From positions 2,976,001 to 3,040,000 of the forward strand of contig NZ_CP088251.1 in assembly GCF_021117405.1 (NCBI RefSeq): DNA of 64,000 bases, in the 5' to 3' direction. Position numbers and translations under genes: made by a program. Position 1 is the stretch's first letter. Each line of letters opens with the position of its first letter. This document shows, in pieces, positions 7,993-16,053 of the stretch. The DNA comes from Frateuria edaphi (lineage in GTDB: Bacteria > Pseudomonadota > Gammaproteobacteria > Xanthomonadales > Rhodanobacteraceae). The notes beneath the pieces were generated by a model. The model saw nothing but the letters and a program-made list of their open reading frames with translations, was not told the origin of the DNA and made no database searches.

Positions 7993-9501
7993 TTACTTCA
8001 CTCCGTGCATCAGCTTGTTGATCAAGGGCGAAATCAGCAGCAGAAGCACGCCCGCACCCAACAGCACCCAGAAGCAGAAATTGAAGCCGGACAGCGCCGA
8101 GGCGACCGTCATGCCGGTCTCGCCGCTGATCGAGCGCGCCACCAGCCCGGAGAAATCGCCGCCGGCGGCCAGCGACAGGAACCAGCCGCCCATCGCCAGG
8201 CCGACCAGCCGCGGCGGGGCGAGCTTGGTCACCATCGACAGGCCGATCGGCGAGAGGCACAGCTCGCCCAGCGTCTGCATCACGTAGCACAGCACCAGCG
8301 GCCAGAACGGGATCAGACCGGTGGGCCCGAGCAGCTCCTTGAGCGCGTACACCAGCACGATGAAACCCAGGCCGTTGAAGATCAGGCCAAAGCTGAATTT
8401 GCGTGGGATCGACGGTTCGGCCTTGCGGCGCGACAGCACGGCCCACACCAGCGTCAGCAGCGGCGCGAACACCAAGATGGAGAGCGGCGTCACCGACTGG
8501 AACCAGCCGACCGGGAAGATCCAGCCGCCGAACATCTCGCGGTCCACCCAGTTCTCCGCCAGGAAGTTGAGCGAGGTGCCGAACTGGAAATAGAAGGTCC
8601 AGAACACCACGCTGAAGACGAATACGATCAGCATGGCGATCACCCGGTGCAGCTGCACCCGGTCATGGCGCAACGCCTCCACGATCAGCGCCGCCGCCAC
8701 GCCGATGAACAGCACGCCCAGCAGCCACTGCAGGCCCTCGGCGCCAACGTACGCCAGCAGCGCGTAGATCAGCGGCACGGCCACCGCCGCGCCGATCAGT
8801 ACCCACAGCACGCGCAGGCGGTTTTCCATGCCCGGCAGCGGGCGGCCCACGCCCTTCAGGCCGCGGCGGCCGAACCAGAACCACAGGAAGCTCAGCAGCA
8901 TGCCCACGCCGGCAGCGCCGAACACGATGCGGTAGTTCTGCTGCATCGGGGTGTCGGTGAAGTAGGCGGCCATCCACCCGGTCAGCAGCGGGGCCACGAA
9001 CGCGCCGGCGTTGATGCCCATGTAGAACAGGGTGAAACCGCGGTCGCGGCGCGGATCGTCGCGACCGTAGAGCTGGCCGACCATGGTGGAGATGTTGGGC
9101 TTGAAAAGGCCATCGCCGGCGATCACCAGCGCCAGGCCCAGCATCATCAGCGGCTTGCTCGGCACCAGCAGCGTGAACAGGCCGGCGGCCATCACCGCGG
9201 CGCCGAGCAGGATCGAGCGCTGGTAGCCGATCACCCGGTCGGCCACGTAGCCGCCAAAGATCGAGGCGGCGTAGATCAGCGCGGTATAAGCCCCGTAGAT
9301 GCCCGCCGCCCAGCCCTGCCCCGCCGGATCGCCATTGAAGAACTGCGCCACGATGTAGAGCACCAGCGCCCAGCTCACGCTGTAGTAGGCGAAGCGCTCC
9401 CAGAACTCGGTCATGAAGAGCATCCACAACGGGCGCGGGTGGCCCAGCAGCTGCGGATAGTCGGGCGCGGCGGCCGGCGCGGATTCGGCGGTCTGGCTCA
9501 T
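7993..9501 (-). CDS. POT/PTR-family proton-coupled peptide transporter
   Basis: A 502-residue inner-membrane protein with 12 or more hydrophobic helices. Helix 1 carries the family E-x2-E-R motif (EFWERFAYYS) used for proton coupling, and a long central region separates the two halves, as in Dtp/PepT carriers. It should import di- and tripeptides with protons. The ATG at 9501 follows GGGGAACCC. It is a single gene, flanked by REP elements on both sides. Confidence 0.88.
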   Translation of the reverse strand: MSQTAESAPAAAPDYPQLLGHPRPLWMLFMTEFWERFAYYSVSWALVLYIVAQFFNGDPAGQGWAAGIYGAYTALIYAASIFGGYVADRVIGYQRSILLGAAVMAAGLFTLLVPSKPLMMLGLALVIAGDGLFKPNISTMVGQLYGRDDPRRDRGFTLFYMGINAGAFVAPLLTGWMAAYFTDTPMQQNYRIVFGAAGVGMLLSFLWFWFGRRGLKGVGRPLPGMENRLRVLWVLIGAAVAVPLIYALLAYVGAEGLQWLLGVLFIGVAAALIVEALRHDRVQLHRVIAMLIVFVFSVVFWTFYFQFGTSLNFLAENWVDREMFGGWIFPVGWFQSVTPLSILVFAPLLTLVWAVLSRRKAEPSIPRKFSFGLIFNGLGFIVLVYALKELLGPTGLIPFWPLVLCYVMQTLGELCLSPIGLSMVTKLAPPRLVGLAMGGWFLSLAAGGDFSGLVARSISGETGMTVASALSGFNFCFWVLLGAGVLLLLISPLINKLMHGVK

Positions 9502-9590
9502 GGGTTCCCCTTGGCGTGGAGGGACGCGCTCGGCGCGCGCCAATCGGTGACGTGTAACCGGCGCAAGGGCGCCACGTCAATGGCGGCCCT

Positions 9591-9646
9591 GTAGGAGCGC
9601 ACCTGTGCGCGATCGCGATGTCCCGGCCGCGCGCGTGCGGCCCTAC
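9591..9646. repeat. REP-like element (GTAGGAGCGCAC type)
   Basis: GTAGG at the left end and CCTAC at the right frame two nested palindromes, GCGCAC-CT-GTGCGC and GGCCGC-GCGCGT-GCGGCC. The motif GTAGGAGCGCACxTGTGCGCGA is a common intergenic palindrome in Xanthomonadales and Pseudomonas genomes (general knowledge). It separates two same-strand genes, the transporter and kynA. Confidence 0.65.
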
Positions 9647-9656
9647 AAGGGATCGG

Positions 9657-10499
9657 TCAGGTGCCGAGCACCGTGCGCACGTCCAGCAATTCCGGAAAGA
9701 ACTCCAGCTCCAGCGCCTTCTTCAGGAACGACACGCCCGAGGATCCCCCGGTACCGCGCCGGTGCCCGATGATCCGCTCGACCGTTTTCATATGCCGGAA
9801 ACGCCACAGCTGGAAGCTTTCCTCCACGTCCACCAGCTGCTCGCACAGATGGTATTCCGGCCAAAAGTCGCCGCGTTCCTCGTAGATGCGCTTGAGCACC
9901 GGCAGGAGGCCCGCATTGCGGCGGTAGGGCTGCGTCCAGTCGCGCTCGATGAGTTCCGGCGGAACGGCGTGGCCGCGGCGGGCGAGATAGCGCAGGAATT
10001 CGTCGTACAGGCTGGGCGCCTCCAGCACCTCGCGCAGCTGCGCCTGCGCCGCCGGATCGTGGGCGAACACCGCCAGCATGTCGGCGTGCTTGTTGCCCAG
10101 CGCGAACTCGATCATGCGGTACTGCAGCGACTGGAAGCCCGAGGAGGGCCCAAGCATGTCGCGGAATTCAAGGTATTCGGCGGGGGTGAGCGTCTCCAGC
10201 ACCGCCCACTGCTCGAACAGCTGGCGTTGCACCTGCTTCACGCGGGCCAGCACCTTCAGGCAGCCGTCGACGTCGTCCTTGCGCAGGTCCGCGATCGCCG
10301 CCTTCAGCTCGTGGATCACCAGCTTCATCCACAGCTCCGAAACATGGTGCTGCACGATGAACAGCATCTCGTCGTGGTGGCTGGTGAGCGGGCGCTGCGC
10401 GGACAGCAGCGTGCCCAGCTGCAGGTAGCCGCCGTAGGTCATCTTGCCGTTGAGGTCCGTCTCGATGCCGGTTTCGAGGTCGCGCTGGTTGTCGCCCAT
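9657..10499 (-). CDS. kynA: Tryptophan 2,3-dioxygenase
   Basis: Haem enzyme of 280 residues that opens the indole ring of tryptophan to N-formylkynurenine. Recognisable stretches are YGGYLQL near the N-terminus, [13 protein letters not shown] (distal-pocket histidine), SSGFQS (substrate carboxylate site), FRHMKTVER (proximal haem His) and GTGGSSG near the C-terminus. No kynurenine formamidase or kynureninase is adjacent. The ATG at 10499 is used; an in-frame ATG at 10535 would add 12 residues. Confidence 0.94.
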   Translation of the reverse strand: MGDNQRDLETGIETDLNGKMTYGGYLQLGTLLSAQRPLTSHHDEMLFIVQHHVSELWMKLVIHELKAAIADLRKDDVDGCLKVLARVKQVQRQLFEQWAVLETLTPAEYLEFRDMLGPSSGFQSLQYRMIEFALGNKHADMLAVFAHDPAAQAQLREVLEAPSLYDEFLRYLARRGHAVPPELIERDWTQPYRRNAGLLPVLKRIYEERGDFWPEYHLCEQLVDVEESFQLWRFRHMKTVERIIGHRRGTGGSSGVSFLKKALELEFFPELLDVRTVLGT

Positions 10500-10882
10500 G
10501 GAATGCTTTCCGTCCCTTTCGATCCAGGCCGCCATGGTACCGGGGGCGTTTCGCAGGCGCTCCTGATCCAGGATAAGAGGAGAGGCCGGTCATGGCCTCA
10601 CCGATACGACGGCTGTCGCTGCAGGAGCGCCCCGGGCGACCGTGAGCCCCAGGGGCGCTGCTGCGGAGACGCTGCGCCAGCAAGCGATCCAGGCGTTGCG
10701 CGAGGTCCCGCCGACGCCCTCCACACGCCCGCGCATGTTGCACCGTACCTTGCAGCGCAACACGCGCGCCTGCTATCAAAGGCGGTCTTTTCGGGCCGTT
10801 TGCGCGTGCCTGGCCCCACTGGATGGGCCGCCGCCTCCCCCAACGCATCCCCATCTCCACTCCACCTTCACGGGAGCGAGTC
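10500..10882. other. Divergent intergenic region kynA / pdhA
   Basis: This 383-bp stretch holds the promoters of kynA (left) and pdhA (right), but no clear -35/-10 pair or protein-coding sequence is visible. A degenerate REP-like unit occupies roughly 10618-10671 (GCAGGAGCGC at the left, GGGGCGCTGCTGC at the right). The TGATCCAGGATAA at about 10564 only half-resembles an FNR box. Confidence 0.5.
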
Positions 10883-11968
10883 GTGTCCATCGCCGCCAAG
10901 TTTGAAATCGAGTACCTGCAATACCTCGACGCCGAGGGCAAGCAGGTGCGTGACGACCTGCCTGCCTTCGCGCAGGACCTGAACCAGATGGTCGAGCTGT
11001 ACAAGCTGATGCTCTCAACCCGCGTGTTCGACGCCAAGTCGATCGCGCTGCAGCGCACCGGCAAGCTCGGCACCTATGCCTCGTGCCTGGGCCACGAGGC
11101 CGCGCACGTCGGCATCGGCAGCGCCATGAAGCCCGAAGACGTGCTCGCACCGAGCTACCGCGAATACGGCGCGCAGCTCTACCGCGGCGTGCAGCCGCGC
11201 GAGGTGTACATGTACTGGGGCGGCGACGAGCGCGGCAACGATTACCAGAATGAGCCGGCGCGCCACGACTTCGCCTGGTCGGTGCCGATCGCCACGCAGT
11301 GCCTGCATGCGGCCGGTTCCGCGCTGGCGTTCAAGATCCGCGGCGAGAAGCGCGTGGCGGTGTGCACCATCGGCGATGGCGGCTCGTCCAAGGGTGACTT
11401 CTACGGCGCGATCAACATCGCCGGCGCGCAGAACCTGCCGATGGTCGCGGTGATCGTCAACAACCAGTGGGCGATCTCGGTGCCGCGCAAGATCCAGTCC
11501 GGCGCGCCGACGCTCGCGCAGAAGGGCATTGCCGCGGGCCTGTACTGCATCCAGGTCGACGGCAACGACATCATCGCCGTGCGCAAGGCGATGGAGGACG
11601 CGCTCGAGCGCGCCCGCAACGGCCAAGGCGGCAGCGTCATCGAGGCGGTCACCTATCGCCTGGGCGACCACACCACCGCCGACGACGCGCGCCGCTACCG
11701 CGGCGAGCAGGAAGTCAAGGACGCCTGGGCGAAGGACCCGGTCAAGCGCCTGAAGAACTGGCTGGTGGCCAAGAAGGTGTGGGACGACAAGAAGGAAGAA
11801 GCCTGGAAGGCCGAGTGCGACGACTGGATGGACAACGAGGTCAACGCCTACCTCGAGACCAAGACCCAACCGGTCACCGCCATGTTCGACTACACCTTCG
11901 CGGAAGTTCCCGCCGACCTGGAAAAGCAGCGCGACCTCGCGCTCTCGCTCGAGAACAAGGCCCACTAA
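10883..11968 (+). CDS. pdhA: 2-Oxoacid (pyruvate) dehydrogenase E1 component, alpha subunit
   Basis: ThDP-dependent E1alpha of 361 residues. The ThDP motif runs from GDGGSSKGDF to VNNQWAIS, and the C-terminal part keeps a TYRLGDHTTADD phosphorylation-loop-like region. With E1beta it decarboxylates the 2-oxoacid and reductively acylates the E2 lipoyl group. The GTG at 10883 is chosen because GGGAGCG lies just upstream and the protein then begins with a family-like N-terminus. It is the first gene of an E1alpha-E1beta-E2 operon. Pyruvate is the likely substrate, but branched-chain 2-oxoacids cannot be excluded from sequence. Confidence 0.92.
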   Translation: MSIAAKFEIEYLQYLDAEGKQVRDDLPAFAQDLNQMVELYKLMLSTRVFDAKSIALQRTGKLGTYASCLGHEAAHVGIGSAMKPEDVLAPSYREYGAQLYRGVQPREVYMYWGGDERGNDYQNEPARHDFAWSVPIATQCLHAAGSALAFKIRGEKRVAVCTIGDGGSSKGDFYGAINIAGAQNLPMVAVIVNNQWAISVPRKIQSGAPTLAQKGIAAGLYCIQVDGNDIIAVRKAMEDALERARNGQGGSVIEAVTYRLGDHTTADDARRYRGEQEVKDAWAKDPVKRLKNWLVAKKVWDDKKEEAWKAECDDWMDNEVNAYLETKTQPVTAMFDYTFAEVPADLEKQRDLALSLENKAH

Positions 11969-11971
11969 GCC

Positions 11972-12952
11972 ATGGCACAGATCACTCTTATCGAAGCAGT
12001 CACCCAGGCGCTCGCCTACGAGATGGCGCACGACGAATCGGTCGTGGTGCTGGGTGAAGACGTGGGCGTCAACGGCGGCGTGTTCCGCGCCACCCAGGGC
12101 CTGCAGGAGAAGTTCGGCGAACTGCGCGTGCTCGACACCCCGCTGGACGAGACCACCATCGCCGGCGTCACCGTGGGCCTGGCCGTGCAGGGCATGAAGC
12201 CGGTGGCCGAGGCGCAGTTCGAGGGCTTCATCTACCCGATGATGGAGCAGATCGCCTGCCACGCCGCGCGCCTGCGCAACCGCACCCGCGGCCGCCTCAC
12301 CGTGCCCGCCGTGTGGCGCGCCCCGTGGGGCGGCGGCATCCGTGCGCCGGAGCATCACTCCGAGGCGAACGAACACCTGTTCACCAATATCCCGGGCCTG
12401 CGCGTGGTGATGCCCTCCTCGCCGGCGCGGGCCTACGGCCTGCTGCTGGCGGCGATCCGCGACCCCGATCCGGTGATGTTCTTCGAGCCCAAGCGCATCT
12501 ACCGCCAGTACAAGGAAGAAGTGCCGGACGACGGTGAGGCGCTGCCGCTGGACGTGTGCTTCGTGCTGCGCGACGGCACTGACGTGACCCTGGTGACCTG
12601 GGGCGCGCAGGTGAAGGAGACGCTGGAAGCGGCCGATGCGCTGGCCGCCGAGGGCATCAGCGCCGAGGTGATCGACGTCGCCACGCTGACACCGCTGGAC
12701 TTCGACACCATTGCCGAGTCGGTGCAGAAGACCGGCCGCTGCGTGATCGTGCACGAGGCCCCGAAGACCGCCGGCTTCGGCGCCGAGATCGCCGCGCGCC
12801 TGGCCGAGGAATGCATGTACGACCTGCTCGCGCCGGTCGAGCGCGTGACCGGCTTCGACACGCACATCCCGCTGTTCCGACTGGAAATGAAGTACCTGCC
12901 CAGCACCGAGCGCGTGGTCGAGGCGGCCAAGCGCAAGCTGGCGGCGAGCTGA
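11972..12952 (+). CDS. pdhB: 2-Oxoacid (pyruvate) dehydrogenase E1 component, beta subunit
   Basis: Transketolase-type beta subunit of 326 residues, starting 3 bp after the E1alpha stop. The N-terminal LGEDVGxNGGVFRAT region provides the ThDP-activating glutamate, followed by DTPLDETTIAG; the C-terminal transketolase domain begins near residue 195. It pairs with the upstream alpha subunit as an alpha2beta2 E1, unlike the single-chain AceE type. Confidence 0.93.
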   Translation: MAQITLIEAVTQALAYEMAHDESVVVLGEDVGVNGGVFRATQGLQEKFGELRVLDTPLDETTIAGVTVGLAVQGMKPVAEAQFEGFIYPMMEQIACHAARLRNRTRGRLTVPAVWRAPWGGGIRAPEHHSEANEHLFTNIPGLRVVMPSSPARAYGLLLAAIRDPDPVMFFEPKRIYRQYKEEVPDDGEALPLDVCFVLRDGTDVTLVTWGAQVKETLEAADALAAEGISAEVIDVATLTPLDFDTIAESVQKTGRCVIVHEAPKTAGFGAEIAARLAEECMYDLLAPVERVTGFDTHIPLFRLEMKYLPSTERVVEAAKRKLAAS

Positions 12953-13021
12953 TCGAGGGAACGAGGCAGCGCATCAGGCGCGCCCGTTCCATCCCCTATT
13001 CCCTTTTCCGGATACAACGCC

Positions 13022-14410
13022 ATGGCTGACATCAAGACGTTCTACCTGCCCGACCTCGGCGAAGGCCTGCCCGACGCGACCATCGTCGAATGGCACGTGA
13101 AAGTCGGCGACACGATCAAGCTCGACGCGCCGCTGGCCTCGATGGAAACCGCCAAGGCGGTAGTCGAGGTGCCCTCGCCCTACACCGGCAAGGTGACCAA
13201 GCTGTACGGCGCCGCTGGCGACGTGATCGAGACCGGTGCGGCACTGGCCGACTTCGAACCCGACCCCAACGCCAAGCAGCGCGCCGAGGCCGAGGCCACC
13301 GGCCACCACCACGGCCCGAAGAAGAGCGTGGGCAGCCCCGCGCCGGACGACGGCCACAAGGTGGTTGCCTCGGACGAAGGCGGCGAAGTGGAAACCAACG
13401 GCAAGGACCGCGAAGACGAAGGCACCGTGGTCGGCGCCATGGTCAGCGGCAACACCGTGCACGTCGAACAGGCCGCCAGCATCGGCGGCGTCAAGGCAGT
13501 GCCTGCCGTGCGCGCGCTTGCGAAGAAGTTGAAAGTCGACCTGGCCAAGGTGCGCCCGACCGGCGCCGACGGCGTGGTGACCATGAAGGACGTCAAGGAC
13601 GCCGCCGCCAATGGCAGTGCCCCGCTCGGTGCGGCCCCGGCGCGTGCCGTGCCCGCGTCGGCCGGCCGCCACCTGGCGCCCGAGCTGCCCGAGCCCGGCC
13701 CGGCGCCGCAGCGCGGCCCGGTCTCGCTCGCCGGCAAGCCCGTGCGCACCGCGCCCCCGTCGCAGCCGGCCACCGGCCAGCCCGAACAGTTGAAGGGCGT
13801 GCGCCGCAACATGGCCCGCGTGATGGCCGAAGCCCACGCCCAGGTCGTGCCGACCACGCTGGTGGACGATGCCGACCTGCACGCCTGGATCGGCAAGCAG
13901 GACATCACCGCGCGCCTGATCCGCGCCATCGTGGCCGCCTGCAAGGCGGTGCCGGCGCTCAACGCCTGGTTCGACGGCAAGAACCTCACCCGCACGATGC
14001 ATCGCCACGTCGACATCGGCATCGCGGTCGACACCGACGACGGCCTGTTCGTGCCAGCCTTGCGCAATGCCGACGTGCTCGACGGCGCCGGCGTGCGTGC
14101 CGCGATCAAGCGCCTGCGCTCGCAGGTCGAGGACCGCACGATCCCGTCGTCGGAACTGTCCGGCTACACCATCAGCCTGTCCAACTTCGGCATGTTCGCC
14201 GGCCGCTACGCCACCCCGGTGGTGGTGCCGCCGTGCGTGGCGATCATCGGCGCCGGCAAGCTCAGCCACGACGTGGTGGCGGTCATGGGCGGCATCGAAG
14301 TGCACCGCCGGATGCCGATCAGCCTGACCTTCGATCACCGCGCCGCCACCGGTGGCGAAGCGGCGCGCTTCCTCAAGGCGTTGCTGGACGACCTGGCGCT
14401 GCCGCAGTAA
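13022..14410 (+). CDS. 2-Oxoacid dehydrogenase E2, dihydrolipoamide acyltransferase
   Basis: Three-domain E2 of 462 residues. The lipoyl domain (1-78) has lipoylation Lys45 in METAKAV; the peripheral-subunit-binding domain is near 160-195; a Pro/Ala linker leads to the catalytic domain (about 245-462). The catalytic motif reads FDHRAATGG, with His439 kept but Thr443 where most E2s have Asp (HRxxDG). The protein links acyl transfer to CoA. The cognate E3 dihydrolipoamide dehydrogenase gene is not in this operon. A 69-bp gap separates it from E1beta. Confidence 0.92.
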   Translation: MADIKTFYLPDLGEGLPDATIVEWHVKVGDTIKLDAPLASMETAKAVVEVPSPYTGKVTKLYGAAGDVIETGAALADFEPDPNAKQRAEAEATGHHHGPKKSVGSPAPDDGHKVVASDEGGEVETNGKDREDEGTVVGAMVSGNTVHVEQAASIGGVKAVPAVRALAKKLKVDLAKVRPTGADGVVTMKDVKDAAANGSAPLGAAPARAVPASAGRHLAPELPEPGPAPQRGPVSLAGKPVRTAPPSQPATGQPEQLKGVRRNMARVMAEAHAQVVPTTLVDDADLHAWIGKQDITARLIRAIVAACKAVPALNAWFDGKNLTRTMHRHVDIGIAVDTDDGLFVPALRNADVLDGAGVRAAIKRLRSQVEDRTIPSSELSGYTISLSNFGMFAGRYATPVVVPPCVAIIGAGKLSHDVVAVMGGIEVHRRMPISLTFDHRAATGGEAARFLKALLDDLALPQ

Positions 14411-14483
14411 GGAAGCGCCCTTTCTCCCGCCCTGCGGGAGCGAAGGTCGCGCGGACGGATGGGCGCCAACGCCTGTCCACCGG

Positions 14484-14515
14484 AAACGGAGCGCCCCGGC
14501 GCTCCGTTTTCTTTT
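14484..14515 (+). terminator. Intrinsic terminator of the E1-E2 operon
   Basis: A perfect 12-bp dyad (AAACGGAGCGCC / GGCGCTCCGTTT) runs into TTTTCTTTT, about 75 bp after the E2 stop. This is a standard rho-independent terminator and isolates the VOC gene that follows. Confidence 0.85.
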
Positions 14516-14562
14516 CACGCCCTCGAGCGCACGCTTGGCTTTCAGTCCAACGGAGGCCTTCC

Positions 14563-14946
14563 ATGCACCACAGCCGCCTCAGCACCATCGTGCTCGACTG
14601 CCAGCTCGACGACCTGGAACCGGCCATCCGCTTCTGGAGCGCCGCCCTTGGCAAGCCCGTCGAAGATGCCGACCAGGATGGCGACGGGCGTTACGCGGCG
14701 CTCGCTACCGCCGATGACGAGCCGATCGTCCTGCTGCAGAAGGTTTCGCACGAAAGCCGCGTGCACCTGGACATCGAGACCGACGATCTCGACGCGGAAG
14801 TGGCGCGTCTGGAAGCACTCGGGGCACGCCCCGTCGCCTTCGTCCGCGAACGCTGGTGGGTGATGCAGGCGCCGACCGGCCACCGCTTCTGCGTGGTGCA
14901 GAAGCAACGCGAGCGCTTCGGCCCGCACCTCAATCGCTGGGAGTGA
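14563..14946 (+). CDS. VOC-family (glyoxalase/bleomycin-resistance-like) protein
   Basis: A 127-residue single-module protein with beta-alpha-beta-beta-beta vicinal-oxygen-chelate features: an N-terminal IVLDCQLDDLE strand-helix, ESRVHLDIETDD in the middle and MQAPTGHRFCVVQ near the end. The His and Glu positions could bind a divalent metal, but the substrate is unknown. CGGAGG precedes the ATG. It closely resembles the protein at 63547-63930 (same length, same blocks), so the window holds two paralogues. Confidence 0.82.
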   Translation: MHHSRLSTIVLDCQLDDLEPAIRFWSAALGKPVEDADQDGDGRYAALATADDEPIVLLQKVSHESRVHLDIETDDLDAEVARLEALGARPVAFVRERWWVMQAPTGHRFCVVQKQRERFGPHLNRWE

Positions 14947-14948
14947 AG

Positions 14949-15034
14949 CCGGGAGCGCGATAGCACCCTGCAGCAGCGACCAGTGCGCGACCGCCATGCA
15001 TCACGGCCGCGCCCAGATGCGCTCCTGAGGACAG
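14949..15034. repeat. Degenerate REP-like palindrome
   Basis: Between the VOC gene and the next gene lies CAGTGCGCGACCGCCATG-type sequence followed by GCCGCGCCCAGATGCGCTCCTGAGG. This resembles the reverse complement of the GTAGGAGCGCAC element at 9591 with several mismatches, and looks like a decayed member of that family. Confidence 0.4.
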
Positions 15035-15061
15035 AAAGCCGCGAACGCGGTCGCCGGAAGC

Positions 15062-15706
15062 TCAGTAGTCGCGCACGTCCAGCGCGATCAGGCTGCGTAC
15101 GTCGTAGGCCTGCGCGCTTTCCGGCCAGGCCAACTCCGCCAGCGCGCGGTCACCGGCGGACCACGGCGTGTTATCGAGCAGTACCTCCGTGGCCAGCGTG
15201 CCGTCGGCGGTACGGCGCAGGAACAGGCGGATCCAGTGCAGGCGCGGGGCGAGCGACTCGTTCTTCAATGCATCGGCCACGTTGGCCAGGATGCCCGCCG
15301 GCACGGCGATGTCCGCGCCCTCCACCGCAAAGCGGCCGATGAAGACGTCCCATTGGCGCAGGCCAAGCTCCCACTGCGCCAGGTCCAGCCTGCGCTCGTC
15401 GGTGACGTACCAGCAGGCGGCCAGCAACACCGGCAGATCACTGCGTGCGAAGCGATCCAGCGCATCGCGCCAGCCGGCCTCGCCCTGCCCGTCGCCGGCG
15501 TAGCTGAGCTCGAGCTGGCGCTCCTCGTCCAGCACCAGGTCGAGGTCCAGCCGGCCGGGCCCGCCCGGCGTGGACGCGTCCTGCCACTGCGCGCGCAGTG
15601 CGGGATAGTCGCCATCGGTCAGCAGCCAGTCCTCGTCCGGTTCGAGTTCCACCTCGTGCCGTTCGAACAGGCGGGCCAGCTGGGCCTTGAGCTTTTCGGA
15701 AGTCAT
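15062..15706 (-). CDS. Conserved protein of unknown function
   Basis: A 214-residue soluble acidic protein without signal peptide or membrane helices, rich in Trp and Leu, with an N-terminal amphipathic helix (KLKAQLARLFERH). I see no catalytic motif and cannot name the family with confidence. It starts 7 bp after the stop of the small membrane protein gene at 15714-16043 and is probably co-expressed with it and trpS. Confidence 0.72.
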   Translation of the reverse strand: MTSEKLKAQLARLFERHEVELEPDEDWLLTDGDYPALRAQWQDASTPGGPGRLDLDLVLDEERQLELSYAGDGQGEAGWRDALDRFARSDLPVLLAACWYVTDERRLDLAQWELGLRQWDVFIGRFAVEGADIAVPAGILANVADALKNESLAPRLHWIRLFLRRTADGTLATEVLLDNTPWSAGDRALAELAWPESAQAYDVRSLIALDVRDY

Positions 15707-15713
15707 CGCACGC

Positions 15714-16043
15714 TCACCGGCGCACCGGGCGCCAAAGTAGATATCGGAGCAGCATCGCCAGCGCCAGCACGCCCACGCAGGCGCCGTAGCCGAGCAGGGC
15801 CGGCAGCACCTGCTGCCAGATCGCGCCACTCGCGCGGCCGAACGCGTCGACCTGCGGAGGCGGCGCGGCCTCGAAGCCCCAGCCGGCGCTCAACACCGCC
15901 GCCGCGGTCGCGAGCAGCAGCGCGAGCCAGTCGAACGCGCGGCGCGCGGCAGTGCGCGGCAGGCTCCTGGGATAAGTGAAATAGGCCCAAGCCAGTACCA
16001 GCAGCCAGGGCGCGAGCAGCAGCAGCGCGAGGTAGCGAAGCAT
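15714..16043 (-). CDS. Small inner-membrane protein of unknown function
   Basis: A 109-residue protein with three predicted helices: about 3-23, 38-58 and 78-103. A short basic loop follows helix 1 and the C-terminus is positively charged, which suggests a cytoplasmic tail. It lies between trpS (10 bp upstream) and the unknown protein at 15062-15706 (7 bp downstream), a tight three-gene unit. No function is indicated. Confidence 0.7.
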   Translation of the reverse strand: MLRYLALLLLAPWLLVLAWAYFTYPRSLPRTAARRAFDWLALLLATAAAVLSAGWGFEAAPPPQVDAFGRASGAIWQQVLPALLGYGACVGVLALAMLLRYLLWRPVRR

Positions 16044-16053
16044 CGGTGGTCCC

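Noticed and set aside
8005-9594. A 529-codon plus-strand frame opposite the POT transporter gene
   Set aside because: Translation is dominated by Gln, His, Arg and Ala without domains; it is a shadow of the transporter.
10560-10575. FNR-box-like TGATCCAGGATAA before kynA
   Set aside because: Only one half-site is acceptable; the other lacks the TCAA end, so it does not meet the FNR consensus.
11015-12865. A 616-codon minus-strand frame across pdhA-pdhB
   Set aside because: It spans two real genes and their junction in antisense, has His/Arg/Leu-rich low-complexity sequence and no start context.
13090-14946. A 618-codon frame that runs from the E2 gene into the VOC gene
   Set aside because: Only the last 127 residues are protein-like; these have their own ribosome-binding site at 14563 and a terminator lies before it, so it is not a fusion.
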